In this document: in pieces, positions 40,763 to 49,547 of the stretch
Layout: every line of letters starts with the position of its first letter
Position numbering within the stretch: the stretch's first letter is position 1
Position numbers and translations under genes: made by a program
The notes under the pieces: generated by a model
Database searches by the model: none
What the model was told of the DNA's origin: nothing
The model's input: only the letters and a program-made list of their open reading frames with translations
From: DAIDKA01 sp036267975
GTDB taxonomy: Bacteria; Pseudomonadota; Gammaproteobacteria; Steroidobacterales; Steroidobacteraceae
Assembly: GCA_036267975.1 (NCBI GenBank)
Contig: DATAVA010000012.1
Coordinates: 124,001 to 188,000, forward strand
Direction: 5' to 3'
Length of the DNA stretch: 64,000 nt

Positions 40763-43528
40763 TCAGTGCGCCTCGTCCCAATTAGCGCCGACGCCGGTAT
40801 CGACCTTCAGCGGCACCTTCAATTGCAGCGCCTCCACCATTCGCGTGCGTACGGCTGCCGTCACTTCGGTGACCGCATCGGCGCGTACCTCCAGTACCAG
40901 TTCGTCGTGGACCTGCATGATCAGGCGTGCCGGCGGCTTGTGCGTCTCGCACCAGCCATCGACGCTTATCATGGCCAGCTTGATGATGTCGGCCGCGGTG
41001 CCCTGCATGGGTGCATTGATGGCGCTGCGCTCCGAGTACTGCTGCAGCTGGCGGTTGCTGGAGCGGATGTCCGGCAGATACAGACGTCGCCCGCACACGG
41101 TTTCGACGAAGCCGTCGCGGCGCGCCTGTTCGCGGGTGCTGTCCATGAACTGGCGCACGCCCGGATAGCGTGCGAAGTAACGATTCACATAGTCCTGCGC
41201 GGAGCCGCGATCGATGCCCAGCTGTCGGGCCAGGCCAAAGGGCGACATGCCATAGATAAGACCGAAATTGATGGTCTTGGCGGTGCGCCGCTGGTCGGAG
41301 GTGACCGCCGTGGTCGCAACCCCGAACACCTCCGCCGCGGTGGCCACGTGCACGTCGAGGTCCGCCGAAAATGCCGCCACCAGACCCGGATCGCCCGACA
41401 GGTGCGCCATGATGCGCAGTTCAATCTGTGAATAGTCGGCGGCCAGCAGCACATACCCCGGCGGGGCGATGAAGGCCTGGCGGATCCGGCGCCCTTCCGC
41501 GCGGCGAATCGGGATGTTCTGCAGGTTCGGGTCCGTCGAGGACAGTCGCCCGGTCTGTGCCACGGCCTGATGATAAGAAGTGTGCACGCGCCCGGTCGGC
41601 CCATTGATCTGCTGCGGCAGCTTGTCGGTGTAGGTCGATTTGAGCTTCGCCAGGGCACGGTAGTCCAGCACGATCCGCGGCAGCGCGTGGGTTTCGGCCA
41701 GTTCCTCCAGCACATCCTCGGCCGTCGAGGGCTGTCCGGTCGGCGTCTTGCGTAGCACCGGGATCTGCAGCTTCTCGAACAGGATCTGCTGCAGCTGTTT
41801 CGGCGACTCGATATTGAATTCGGCGCCTGCCTCGCGGTGGGCCAAGGCGAGCAGCTCGCGCAGCTGGCCTTCGATCTGCCGGCTCTGCGCCGACAGCAGC
41901 GTACCGTCGATGAGCACGCCGCAGTACTCCATCCGCGCCAGCACCGGCACGAGCGGCTGCTCGATCTGCTCGTAGACACGCTCGAGCGCCGGCAGGGTAT
42001 GCAGCTTCGCGGCGAGCACCCGATGCAGCTGCAGGGTCACATCGGCGTCTTCGGCTGAATATTCGGCAGCGGTTTCGACCGGCACCTGGTTGAACGTCAG
42101 CTGCTTGGCGCCCTTGCCGGCGACCTGCGCGAAGGTGATGGTGTTGATGCCGAGGTATCGCGACGCGGTGGAGTCCATGTCATGGCGCGTCGCAACGCTG
42201 TTCCAGACGTACGATTCCAGCATGGTGTCGTAACGCATGCCGCGGATCTGGATGCCGTGATTGGCCAGCACATGCGCGTCGTATTTCAGATGATGTCCGA
42301 GCTTGGGATGGTTCGGGTCCTCCAGCAGCGGCTTCAATGCGGCGAGCACACGCTCGCGCGCGAGCTGCTCGGGCGCGCCGGCATAGTCGTGCGCCAGCGG
42401 CACGTACGCCGCGCTGCCCGGCTCGATGCAGAAGGAGACGCCGACGATTTGCGCGACCATGTAGTCGAGGCTGGTGGTCTCGGTATCGAACGCGAACAGC
42501 GGCGCGGCGCACAGCCGCGCGAGCCAGCTCTCCAGCTGCTCCCAGGTCACGACCGTTTCATAGTGCCGCGCGGGTGCCGGCGGCGGCGCGCCGTCTTCGG
42601 AGGCGTCGGATACCGGGCCATTGCCGCTGGGTCGGGTCGGAACCGAACTTTCCGGGCGCGCGCCGGCATCCGCGCTGCCGCCGGTGAGCTGGCGCAGCAG
42701 GGCGCGCATTTCGTAGCGCGTGTACAGTTCCTGCAGCAGCGCGGCATCGACCGGCTGCGGCTTCAGGTCATCGAGGCCCAGCGGCAGATCGACGTTGGTG
42801 TCGAGGGTCGCAAGCCTGCGCGACAGGGCTAGGGTGTCGAGGCCCGCGCGCAGGTTCTCGCCCACCTTGCCCTCGATCTCGTGGGCATGCGCGATGATGC
42901 CGTCCGCTGTCTGGTATTTCTCGAGCCATTTGGCCGCGGTCTTCGGGCCGACCTTGGGCACGCCGGGAATGTTGTCCGACGCATCGCCGACGAGGGCCAG
43001 GTAGTCGATGATCTGCTCGGGCCAGACATCGAACTTGGCCTTCACGCCCGCGCGGTCCAGGCGCGATCCGGTCATGGTGTTGACGATGGTGAGGGATTCA
43101 TTCACCAGCTGGGACATGTCCTTGTCGCCGGTCGAAATGATGACGTCGTAGCCGGCGGCCCGGGCGCGGCACGCGAGGGTGCCGATCACATCGTCAGCCT
43201 CGACGCCCGCGATCCGCAGCAGTGGATGGCCCTGGGCCTTGAGAATGGTGAGAAGCGGCGTGATTTGTGCACGCAGATCATCCGGCATTGCCGGACGATG
43301 CGACTTGTAGGCCTCGAACAGGTCGTCCCGAAACGTGCGCCCGGGTGCATCGAAGACGATGGCAAGTCGGGCGTCGGCGAAGTCGTTCGCCAGCTTCACC
43401 ACCATGTTGAGCACGCCCAGCACGGCACCCGTGGGCTCCCCGGCGGCGTTGGTCAGCGGCGGCATGGCATGGAAGGCCCGATACAGGTACGAGGAGCCAT
43501 CGACCAGGACGAGGGTGGGCTTTGACAT
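40763..43528 (-). CDS. polA: DNA polymerase I
   Basis: Repair and Okazaki-fragment-processing polymerase, 921 residues. The 5'-3' exonuclease/flap domain (1-about 290) begins LVLVDGSSYLYRAFHAMPPL; the 3'-5' proofreading domain retains FAFDTETTSLDY with its metal-binding acids; the family A polymerase domain shows motif A DYSQIELRIMAHLSGD, the O-helix with RRTAKTINFGLIYGMSPFGL, and motif C MQVHDELVLEV. All three activities appear intact. Convergent with yihA. Confidence 0.98.
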   Translation of the reverse strand: MSKPTLVLVDGSSYLYRAFHAMPPLTNAAGEPTGAVLGVLNMVVKLANDFADARLAIVFDAPGRTFRDDLFEAYKSHRPAMPDDLRAQITPLLTILKAQGHPLLRIAGVEADDVIGTLACRARAAGYDVIISTGDKDMSQLVNESLTIVNTMTGSRLDRAGVKAKFDVWPEQIIDYLALVGDASDNIPGVPKVGPKTAAKWLEKYQTADGIIAHAHEIEGKVGENLRAGLDTLALSRRLATLDTNVDLPLGLDDLKPQPVDAALLQELYTRYEMRALLRQLTGGSADAGARPESSVPTRPSGNGPVSDASEDGAPPPAPARHYETVVTWEQLESWLARLCAAPLFAFDTETTSLDYMVAQIVGVSFCIEPGSAAYVPLAHDYAGAPEQLARERVLAALKPLLEDPNHPKLGHHLKYDAHVLANHGIQIRGMRYDTMLESYVWNSVATRHDMDSTASRYLGINTITFAQVAGKGAKQLTFNQVPVETAAEYSAEDADVTLQLHRVLAAKLHTLPALERVYEQIEQPLVPVLARMEYCGVLIDGTLLSAQSRQIEGQLRELLALAHREAGAEFNIESPKQLQQILFEKLQIPVLRKTPTGQPSTAEDVLEELAETHALPRIVLDYRALAKLKSTYTDKLPQQINGPTGRVHTSYHQAVAQTGRLSSTDPNLQNIPIRRAEGRRIRQAFIAPPGYVLLAADYSQIELRIMAHLSGDPGLVAAFSADLDVHVATAAEVFGVATTAVTSDQRRTAKTINFGLIYGMSPFGLARQLGIDRGSAQDYVNRYFARYPGVRQFMDSTREQARRDGFVETVCGRRLYLPDIRSSNRQLQQYSERSAINAPMQGTAADIIKLAMISVDGWCETHKPPARLIMQVHDELVLEVRADAVTEVTAAVRTRMVEALQLKVPLKVDTGVGANWDEAH

Positions 43529-43568
43529 TGGGGCGTATTACAAAGATTAAGTCATGACAGGACCGCAA

Positions 43569-43574
43569 ATTATA
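43569..43574 (-). promoter_or_regulatory. Probable -10 element of polA
   Basis: A perfect TATAAT on the minus strand, 40 bases upstream of the polA start. A TTGACC occurs nearby but only 8 bases away, so it cannot be the -35; no other good -35 is seen. The divergent spacer 43529-43620 shows no obvious promoter toward the DUF1800 gene. Confidence 0.45.
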
Positions 43575-43620
43575 TAGACCGAGGTCAACGATCGGGCTGC
43601 CTGGCGCGCTTTATCTTTGC

Positions 43621-45009
43621 ATGCGAGACGCCACCGCCGCCGCCATTGCCACCAACCGCTTCGGCCTGGGCGCCCGGCCCGGGGAAATCGCCGCTTGCGC
43701 GGCCGATCCGCGCGGCTGGCTGGAAGCGCAGCTGCGGGGCAACCCTCCGGTCATCAGTGATTCGGGGCTGCAGAGCAGCGCCGCGATGATCGCGACCATC
43801 GACAAGGTGCGCGCCGACAACCGGCAGGCGAAGGCCGGAGCCGCGGCCGCCAATGCGGTGGTCAAGCTCGGCGCAATCTATCGGCCGGCGTACATCGGGG
43901 AAGTGACGGCGCGTCTGCGCCAGGCCGCGATCACCGAGCGGCCGTTCCTGGAACGCATCACGCAGTTCTGGAGCAACCATTTCGCCGTGTCCGTGGACAA
44001 GGCCGTGGTGCTCGGCGTGGCGGGCAGCTACGAGCGCGAGGCCATCCGGCCGAATGTGCTCGGCTCCTTCGCGCAGCTGCTGCTGGCCGTCGAGCGGCAT
44101 CCGGCGATGCTCATGTACCTGGACAATTTCCGCTCGGTGGGCCCGGATTCGATGCTGGCCGGCCGTACCGAGGAACGCACCGGCAAGACGCTCGGCATCA
44201 ATGAGAATCTGGCCCGCGAGATCATGGAGTTGCACACCCTCGGGGTGAATGGCGGCTACACGCAGGCGGATGTCACAGCCTTTGCGAAGGTGATCACGGG
44301 TTGGTCGATCGGTGCTGCCGGCAAGGGCATCGTCCGGGGCGGTGAGCCCGGGGAGTTCTTTTTCCGCGCCAATATCCATGAGCCAGGCCCCCAGACGATC
44401 ATGGGCAAGCGCTATGGGCAGCAGGGCCACGCGCAGGGCGAGGCGGTGCTGCTGGATCTGGCGCGCAGCCCGGCGACGGCGCAGCACATCGCGACGCAGC
44501 TGGCGCGACACTTCGTCGCCGACGATCCGCCGCCGCAGAGCGTCAATCGCCTGGCGCGCGTGTTCAGCAATTCCGGCGGTGATCTGGCGTCCGTATACCG
44601 GGCGCTGATTGCCGAGGACACGGTATGGTCGCAGCCGCTGTCCAAGTTCAAGACGCCCAACGACTATGTGATATCGGCGTGGCGCGCTCTCGCGATGCCG
44701 ATTGATGCGGCACGCAACGTGCCACCGCTGTTCGCAAACCTCGGTCAGCGCGTGTGGTCACCGAACTCGCCGGCCGGCTGGCCGGATCGCAGCGTCGACT
44801 GGGACGGCGCCTCGGCGCTGATGCAACGCCTGCGCTGGGCGGATGAAATCGGCCAACGTTTCGGCAGCAGCATCGACGGCGCGCAGCTGGCCCCGCAGGT
44901 GCTCGGCGCCACCTTGAGTGCGAATACCCGCCAGGCATTGAGCCGGGCGGCGAGCGCGGCGCAGGCCGTGACTCTTTTGATGGCTGCTCCGGAATTCATG
45001 AGGCGCTGA
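43621..45009 (+). CDS. DUF1800 family protein
   Basis: A 462-residue protein of the DUF1800 family, typically encoded beside DUF1501. Family segments include ATNRFGLGARPGE at the N-terminus, RPFLERITQFWSNHFAVS, and ENLAREIMELHTLGVNGGYTQ followed by VTAFAKVITGWS. No signal peptide is visible at the chosen ATG, whereas the DUF1501 partner has a Tat signal, so the two might be exported together. Function unknown. Stop overlaps the next start by one base. Confidence 0.88.
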   Translation: MRDATAAAIATNRFGLGARPGEIAACAADPRGWLEAQLRGNPPVISDSGLQSSAAMIATIDKVRADNRQAKAGAAAANAVVKLGAIYRPAYIGEVTARLRQAAITERPFLERITQFWSNHFAVSVDKAVVLGVAGSYEREAIRPNVLGSFAQLLLAVERHPAMLMYLDNFRSVGPDSMLAGRTEERTGKTLGINENLAREIMELHTLGVNGGYTQADVTAFAKVITGWSIGAAGKGIVRGGEPGEFFFRANIHEPGPQTIMGKRYGQQGHAQGEAVLLDLARSPATAQHIATQLARHFVADDPPPQSVNRLARVFSNSGGDLASVYRALIAEDTVWSQPLSKFKTPNDYVISAWRALAMPIDAARNVPPLFANLGQRVWSPNSPAGWPDRSVDWDGASALMQRLRWADEIGQRFGSSIDGAQLAPQVLGATLSANTRQALSRAASAAQAVTLLMAAPEFMRR

Positions 45010-46223
45010 TGATGAACATCCTGGCGATGAAGCGACGGCGATTCCTCCAGGGCGCGGCCCTGGCCGCGGGTGGCGCCTTGTTGAACACGCGTCTGTTATT
45101 CGCCGGCGTGGGCACCGGCGGCGATTCGCGACTGATTGTCGTGATCATGCGCGGCGCGGTGGACGGATTGGCGGCGGTACCGCCTTATGGCGATCCAGCC
45201 TACGCGCGGCTGCGCGGCACGCTCGCGATTGCCGCGCCGGGTGCGACCGATGGGGCCCTGCCGCTCGACACGACCTTCGGGCTGCATCCGCAGTTTGCCT
45301 TTCTGCACGAAGCGTTCGGCGCCGGCGAGCTTGCGGTATTTCACGCGGTCGCCACGCCCTACCGCGATCGATCACATTTCGACGGTCAGGATGTGCTGGA
45401 AAGCGGCGTGCCCGTGCCGCACGCCTCGCAGACCGGCTGGTTGAATCGCGCGCTGGCCACGCAGCCGCGCAGCGGTGCGGGTGAGCGCGGCGTGGCGCTC
45501 GGTTCGAACGTACCGCTGATGATGCGCGGGCCGGCGCCGGTGGCTTCCTGGGCGCCAACGAAGCTCGCCGAACTGGACCAGGACACTCTGCAGCGCATCG
45601 CGGATCTGTATTCCCATGACCCAATGCTCGGCCAGCGGCTCGCGGATGCGCAGAGCGCCGATGCGATGGCGGGTGGGCAGGCCCATGACGCAATGGGCGG
45701 TGCTGGCGCCAACCGCTATGCCGAGGTGATCCGCGCGACCGCGGGATTTCTGGCCAATGAGGCAGGACCGCGGGTGGCCGTGTTCGATACGACCGGCTGG
45801 GACACGCACGCGAACGGGGGGGGCGCGCGCGGTCAGCTCGGCGTCCGGTTCGGTGCGCTCGATACGGCCTTGCGCACCCTGAAGACCCAGCTGGGTTCCA
45901 CCTGGCGCAGCACGGCCGTGCTGGCGGTCACCGAGTTCGGCCGTACCGCCGCGGTCAACGGCACCGGCGGCAGCGATCACGGCACCGGCACGGCGGCGCT
46001 GCTGTTGGGCGGCGCGGTACGCGGCGGCCGCGTGATCTGCGATTGGCCGGGCTTGTCGGCCGCGAATCTGTACCAGCAGCGCGATGTCGCACCCACCCTG
46101 GACATTCGCGCGCTGCTCAAGGGCACGCTGGTCGAGCACATGGGCGTCGGCCCCGGCGCGCTCGATGCGGTGTTTCCGGACAGCGGCCGCGTCAAGCCGC
46201 TGCGGGATCTGTTTCGCGCCTAG
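45009..46223 (+). CDS. DUF1501 family protein, Tat-exported
   Basis: A 404-residue protein with a twin-arginine signal (KRRRFLQGAALAAGG) and a DUF1501 domain related to the alkaline phosphatase/sulfatase superfamily: VVIMRGAVDGLAAVPPYGD near the N-terminus, SHFDGQDVLESG, FDTTGWDTHANGG and VTEFGRTAAVNGTGGSDHGTG. These Asp/His motifs look like a metal site, but no activity is established. Translationally coupled to the DUF1800 gene (TGATG). Confidence 0.88.
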   Translation: MMNILAMKRRRFLQGAALAAGGALLNTRLLFAGVGTGGDSRLIVVIMRGAVDGLAAVPPYGDPAYARLRGTLAIAAPGATDGALPLDTTFGLHPQFAFLHEAFGAGELAVFHAVATPYRDRSHFDGQDVLESGVPVPHASQTGWLNRALATQPRSGAGERGVALGSNVPLMMRGPAPVASWAPTKLAELDQDTLQRIADLYSHDPMLGQRLADAQSADAMAGGQAHDAMGGAGANRYAEVIRATAGFLANEAGPRVAVFDTTGWDTHANGGGARGQLGVRFGALDTALRTLKTQLGSTWRSTAVLAVTEFGRTAAVNGTGGSDHGTGTAALLLGGAVRGGRVICDWPGLSAANLYQQRDVAPTLDIRALLKGTLVEHMGVGPGALDAVFPDSGRVKPLRDLFRA

Positions 46224-46231
46224 TCGACGGC

Positions 46232-46420
46232 TCAGCGCGGAGCCGAGGACGGAGCCGAGGCGGGCGCCGATGCGGCCGGGCGGGTCAGCACGCGCGCGTT
46301 GCGATCCGGCATGTACAGCGGACCGCGCTGACCACAACCCGACAGGCTCACCAGCGCACACGCGGCCAATGCCAGGGCAGGCCATGACCGGCGCGCGAGC
46401 GCGGTGCGTATGATGAACAT
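46232..46420 (-). CDS. lptM: LptM (YifL-like) small lipoprotein
   Basis: A 62-residue lipoprotein with a signal peptide ending LVSLSGC, giving the mature N-terminus Cys-Gly-Gln-Arg-Gly-Pro-Leu-Tyr-Met-Pro that defines the LptM/YifL family, then an Ala/Pro-rich tail. LptM assists disulfide maturation of LptD in the LPS translocon. It is usually found just upstream of dapF; here it follows argH by nine bases at the end of the arginine operon. Confidence 0.88.
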   Translation of the reverse strand: MFIIRTALARRSWPALALAACALVSLSGCGQRGPLYMPDRNARVLTRPAASAPASAPSSAPR

Positions 46421-46429
46421 GTCTTGGCC

Positions 46430-47614
46430 TTATCCTTTGAGCTTCGCCGCGACGCGGCGGTAGGCTTCGCGAAACGGAATGCCTTCGGCTACCACCATGG
46501 CGTATGCCTGTTCGGCGGCATGGATCGACGGATCGAGCTCGATGTTCTGCGGCCTGAAGGACATGGCGCCAATGGCCGCGGGCAACAGGTCCAGCGTCTG
46601 GGTGGCCAGATCGATGCCGCGGAACAGCGGGGCCTTCAGCAGTTGCAGGTCGCGGTGATAACCCGAGGGCAGTTTCGCAAAGATGCCGAGCGCCTCATCG
46701 AGCGCGGCATGCGCCGTGGCGGTGCGTCCGCGCAGCAGCTCGAACACATCGGGGTTGCGCTTCTGCGGCATGATGGAGGAACCCGTCGTGAACGTATCCG
46801 GCAGCGCGACGAACCCGAACTCCTGCGTGTAGAACAGCAGCACGTCCGCAGCGAAGCGACCCAGGTCCAGCATCAGCAGCGTGATTTCGAACAGCAGGTG
46901 CGCTTCGGCCTTGCCGCGCGACAGCTGTGCGGCAGTCACGGGCGACTGGGTCGAGTCGAACTCCAGGTCGCGGGTGGTCGCATCGCGATCCAGCGGCAGG
47001 CCGGGCGCACCGTAACCGGCGGCCGAGCCTAAGGGATTGCGACCCAGTCGGCGCAGCACGCCTTCAAGATTGTCCGCATCATCGCGGATCTCGGCTGCAA
47101 AGCCACCGGCCCATAAGGGCACGGAACTCGGCATGGCCTGCTGCATATGCGTGTAGCCGGGCAGCACGGTGCCGTGCTCGCGCGTGCCCAATTCATCCAG
47201 CGCGAGCGCAACGCGGCGGGCCGCGGCGGCCAGCTCGCGCGTCGCATCGCGCAGATACAGGCGCAGCGCCGTCAGTACCTGGTCATTGCGCGAGCGCCCC
47301 AGATGGATGCGTGCGCCGGCCGCGCCGATCTTCTGCGTCAGGTGGGTCTCGAGCGCCGTCTGCCCATCCTCGTCTGCCAGCTCGATGCGCCACTCGCCAT
47401 TGGCGTGCGCGCGCGCCAGCTCGTTCAGCCCCGCGGTGATTGCCGCAAGATCGGCCTCCGACAGCAGCTTCTGGGCGTGCAGCATGCGTGCGTGCGCCAG
47501 CGATGCGCGCACGTCGTAGGGAACCAGGCGTTCGTCCAGCAGATAGTCGTCACCGGCCGTATAGGCCAGCACGCGCGCATCCAGCGGGGCGCCCTTGTCC
47601 CATAACCGTGTCAT
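46430..47614 (-). CDS. argH: Argininosuccinate lyase (short form)
   Basis: Splits argininosuccinate into arginine and fumarate, last step of arginine synthesis. Fumarase/aspartase-superfamily signature GSSIMPQKRNPD is present, with the catalytic Ser in this loop, and GRSRNDQV and PGYTHMQQAMPSS supply the other conserved regions. At 394 residues it is shorter than the usual 430-460: it ends soon after GIPFREAYRRVAAKL, lacking the C-terminal region of about 50 residues seen in E. coli. LPSGYHRDLQLLK resembles the Bacteroidetes and Xanthomonas forms. ATG overlaps the argB stop by four bases. Confidence 0.94.
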   Translation of the reverse strand: MTRLWDKGAPLDARVLAYTAGDDYLLDERLVPYDVRASLAHARMLHAQKLLSEADLAAITAGLNELARAHANGEWRIELADEDGQTALETHLTQKIGAAGARIHLGRSRNDQVLTALRLYLRDATRELAAAARRVALALDELGTREHGTVLPGYTHMQQAMPSSVPLWAGGFAAEIRDDADNLEGVLRRLGRNPLGSAAGYGAPGLPLDRDATTRDLEFDSTQSPVTAAQLSRGKAEAHLLFEITLLMLDLGRFAADVLLFYTQEFGFVALPDTFTTGSSIMPQKRNPDVFELLRGRTATAHAALDEALGIFAKLPSGYHRDLQLLKAPLFRGIDLATQTLDLLPAAIGAMSFRPQNIELDPSIHAAEQAYAMVVAEGIPFREAYRRVAAKLKG

Positions 47615-48540
47615 TTCAGGTGCTGCTCGTTGGCGGGCAAGGCGTCGATGTCATCGACGATGAGCGTGCCGCTGCCTTCATTGGTAAACACCTCACCGAG
47701 GATGCCTTCGGGTGAGGCGTAGGACACCACGTGCACACGCCGTACGCCGCCCTTGAGGGCGTTTTCGATGGCGCGCGCCTTGGGCAGCATGCCATCGCTG
47801 AGGCTTCCGGACTCGCGCAGCTTCTGCAGCCCCTCGAGGTCGGTATACGAAATCAGTGAGCCCGGATCCTCCAGGCGCTCGAGTATGCCCGGTGCACCGG
47901 TGCACAGAATCAGCTTTTCGGCCGTCAGCGCGGCGCCGATCGCGGCGGCCACGGTATCCGCGTTGATATTCAGGAGGGTGCCATGCTCGTCGGCCGAGAG
48001 CGGGCTGATGACCGGCAGGTAGCCGTCATCGAGCAGGTTGCGGATGGGCGTCGTGTCGATGCGATCGATGTCGCCGACCAGGCCGTAATCGACCAGTTCG
48101 CTGCTGCCTTCGAGCTTTACCGGGTGACGCCTGTGCGCCTGCACCAGGCCCGCATCGACACCGCTCAAGCCCACCGCCTGCACGTCCAGTTCACGGCAGA
48201 TCGCCAATATGCGGGTGTTGATCAGACCGTTGAGTACCATGGAGGTGACCTCGATGGACTTCTCATCCGTCACGCGTCGGCCCTGCACCATGTGCGCCTT
48301 CACGCCCATGGCCTCGGAGACTTCGGTGACCTGCGGGCCACCGCCATGCACCATCACCACGCGTACGCCCATGTAGTGGAGGATGCTGATCTGCTCGATC
48401 AGCGACTGCGTCAGCGCGGCATTGCCGAATACGCCGCCGCCGGCCTTGATCACGAAAGTCTTGCCCTTGTACATGCGGATGTAGGGCGCGGCGCTGCGGA
48501 GCGCGCGGATGGCGGCCGTCTGATCGGTCCGATGCATCAT
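47611..48540 (-). CDS. argB: Acetylglutamate kinase
   Basis: Phosphorylates N-acetyl-L-glutamate (or possibly the N-succinyl analogue in this cluster). Amino-acid-kinase fold with FVIKAGGGVFG, VMVHGGGPQV, GLSGVDAGLV, ISPLSADEHGTLLNINAD and SDGMLPKARAIENAL. The N-terminus SAAPYIRMYKGKTFVIKAGG resembles the kinase half of the bifunctional NAGS/kinase proteins of Xanthomonas and Maricaulis, but the C-terminal GNAT domain of those enzymes is absent: the protein stops at 309 residues. ATG shares one base with the argF' stop. Acetyl transfer must come from another protein. Confidence 0.94.
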   Translation of the reverse strand: MMHRTDQTAAIRALRSAAPYIRMYKGKTFVIKAGGGVFGNAALTQSLIEQISILHYMGVRVVMVHGGGPQVTEVSEAMGVKAHMVQGRRVTDEKSIEVTSMVLNGLINTRILAICRELDVQAVGLSGVDAGLVQAHRRHPVKLEGSSELVDYGLVGDIDRIDTTPIRNLLDDGYLPVISPLSADEHGTLLNINADTVAAAIGAALTAEKLILCTGAPGILERLEDPGSLISYTDLEGLQKLRESGSLSDGMLPKARAIENALKGGVRRVHVVSYASPEGILGEVFTNEGSGTLIVDDIDALPANEQHLK

Positions 48541-49547
48541 CACTTCTGGTCTCCTCGTAGCATTTTGTATAGCACCGCGATCTGCACGACCAGGCGGTTG
48601 TGCGCCTCGTGCTGCACGATGCTGCGGGGTCCGTCCAGCACTGCGTCGGCGACGGCGGTATTGCGTCGCACCGGCAGGCAGTGCATCAGGCGGCAGGCCG
48701 GATCGGTGGTGTCGAACCAATGGTCGGTCACGCACCAGTCGGTGAGCGCTGCACGCAGCCGCGCATCGGCCTGCGCATCCCCGTAGCAATCCGTGGCGCC
48801 CCATTCCTTGGCGTAGATGATCTGTGCGCCTTCGAGCGCCTCGCGTCGATCGGTGCTCTCGCGCACGGAACCGCCGGAGGCGCGCGCCGCACGCCGCGCC
48901 TTGTCCATGATCGGCCCCGGCAGCGCGAAGCCTTCGGGCCGCAGCACCGTGACGTCCATGCCACGCATAGCCGCCATGTGCAGCGCGGTGGCCGGCACTG
49001 CCAGCGGCAGTGCGCGCGGATGCCACACCCAGGACAGCACGAAGCGTCCCTGGCGCGGCACCTGGACATCATCCATGGTCTTCCAGTCCGCCAGCGCCTG
49101 ACAGGGATGACTCATGGCGGACTCGAGATTGATCAGCGGCTTGTCGATGAGCTGCGCCATGGCGCTGAAGGTCGACTCGGACAGATCCGCTTCCAGGTTC
49201 TTGCCGTCGGCAAAGGCACGGATCCCCAAGGCATCGCAGTAGGAGGCGAGCACCGGCAGGCCTTCGCGCACATGTTCGGCGGCTGCACCATTCATCACCG
49301 CGCCGAGCTTGGTCTCCATCTGGTAGGTGCCCTGGCCGGGCGTGATGACGAAGGAGCTGCCGCCGAGGCGCGCCATGCCGGCCTGCATGGAGGCGAGCGT
49401 GCGCAGCGAGGCATTGAAAAAGAGCAGGCCGAGGATCTTCCCGGCCAGCGCCTGCGGCTCGGGTCGATCCTGCAGGCGCTGCGCCAGCGCCAACAGATCG
49501 ACGATGTGTTCGCGGCTGAAGTCCGCGAGATCCAGGAAGCGCTTCAT
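48540..49547 (-). CDS. argF': N-acetylornithine (or N-succinylornithine) carbamoyltransferase
   Basis: Carbamoylates an N-acylated ornithine, the variant step of the Xanthomonas/Bacteroidetes arginine route. The carbamoyl-phosphate loop reads FFNASLRTLAS (Ser47, Arg49, Thr50, with Leu51 where other members have Arg), followed by HPCQALADW and HCLPVRRN. By eye the stretch EHVREGLPVLASYCDALGIRAF and the C-terminus are closer to the Bacteroides N-succinylornithine enzyme than to the Xanthomonas N-acetylornithine one. The residue that separates those two (Pro versus Glu) appears to be Ala90 here. 335 residues. Overlaps argD and argB. Confidence 0.88.
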   Translation of the reverse strand: MKRFLDLADFSREHIVDLLALAQRLQDRPEPQALAGKILGLLFFNASLRTLASMQAGMARLGGSSFVITPGQGTYQMETKLGAVMNGAAAEHVREGLPVLASYCDALGIRAFADGKNLEADLSESTFSAMAQLIDKPLINLESAMSHPCQALADWKTMDDVQVPRQGRFVLSWVWHPRALPLAVPATALHMAAMRGMDVTVLRPEGFALPGPIMDKARRAARASGGSVRESTDRREALEGAQIIYAKEWGATDCYGDAQADARLRAALTDWCVTDHWFDTTDPACRLMHCLPVRRNTAVADAVLDGPRSIVQHEAHNRLVVQIAVLYKMLRGDQK

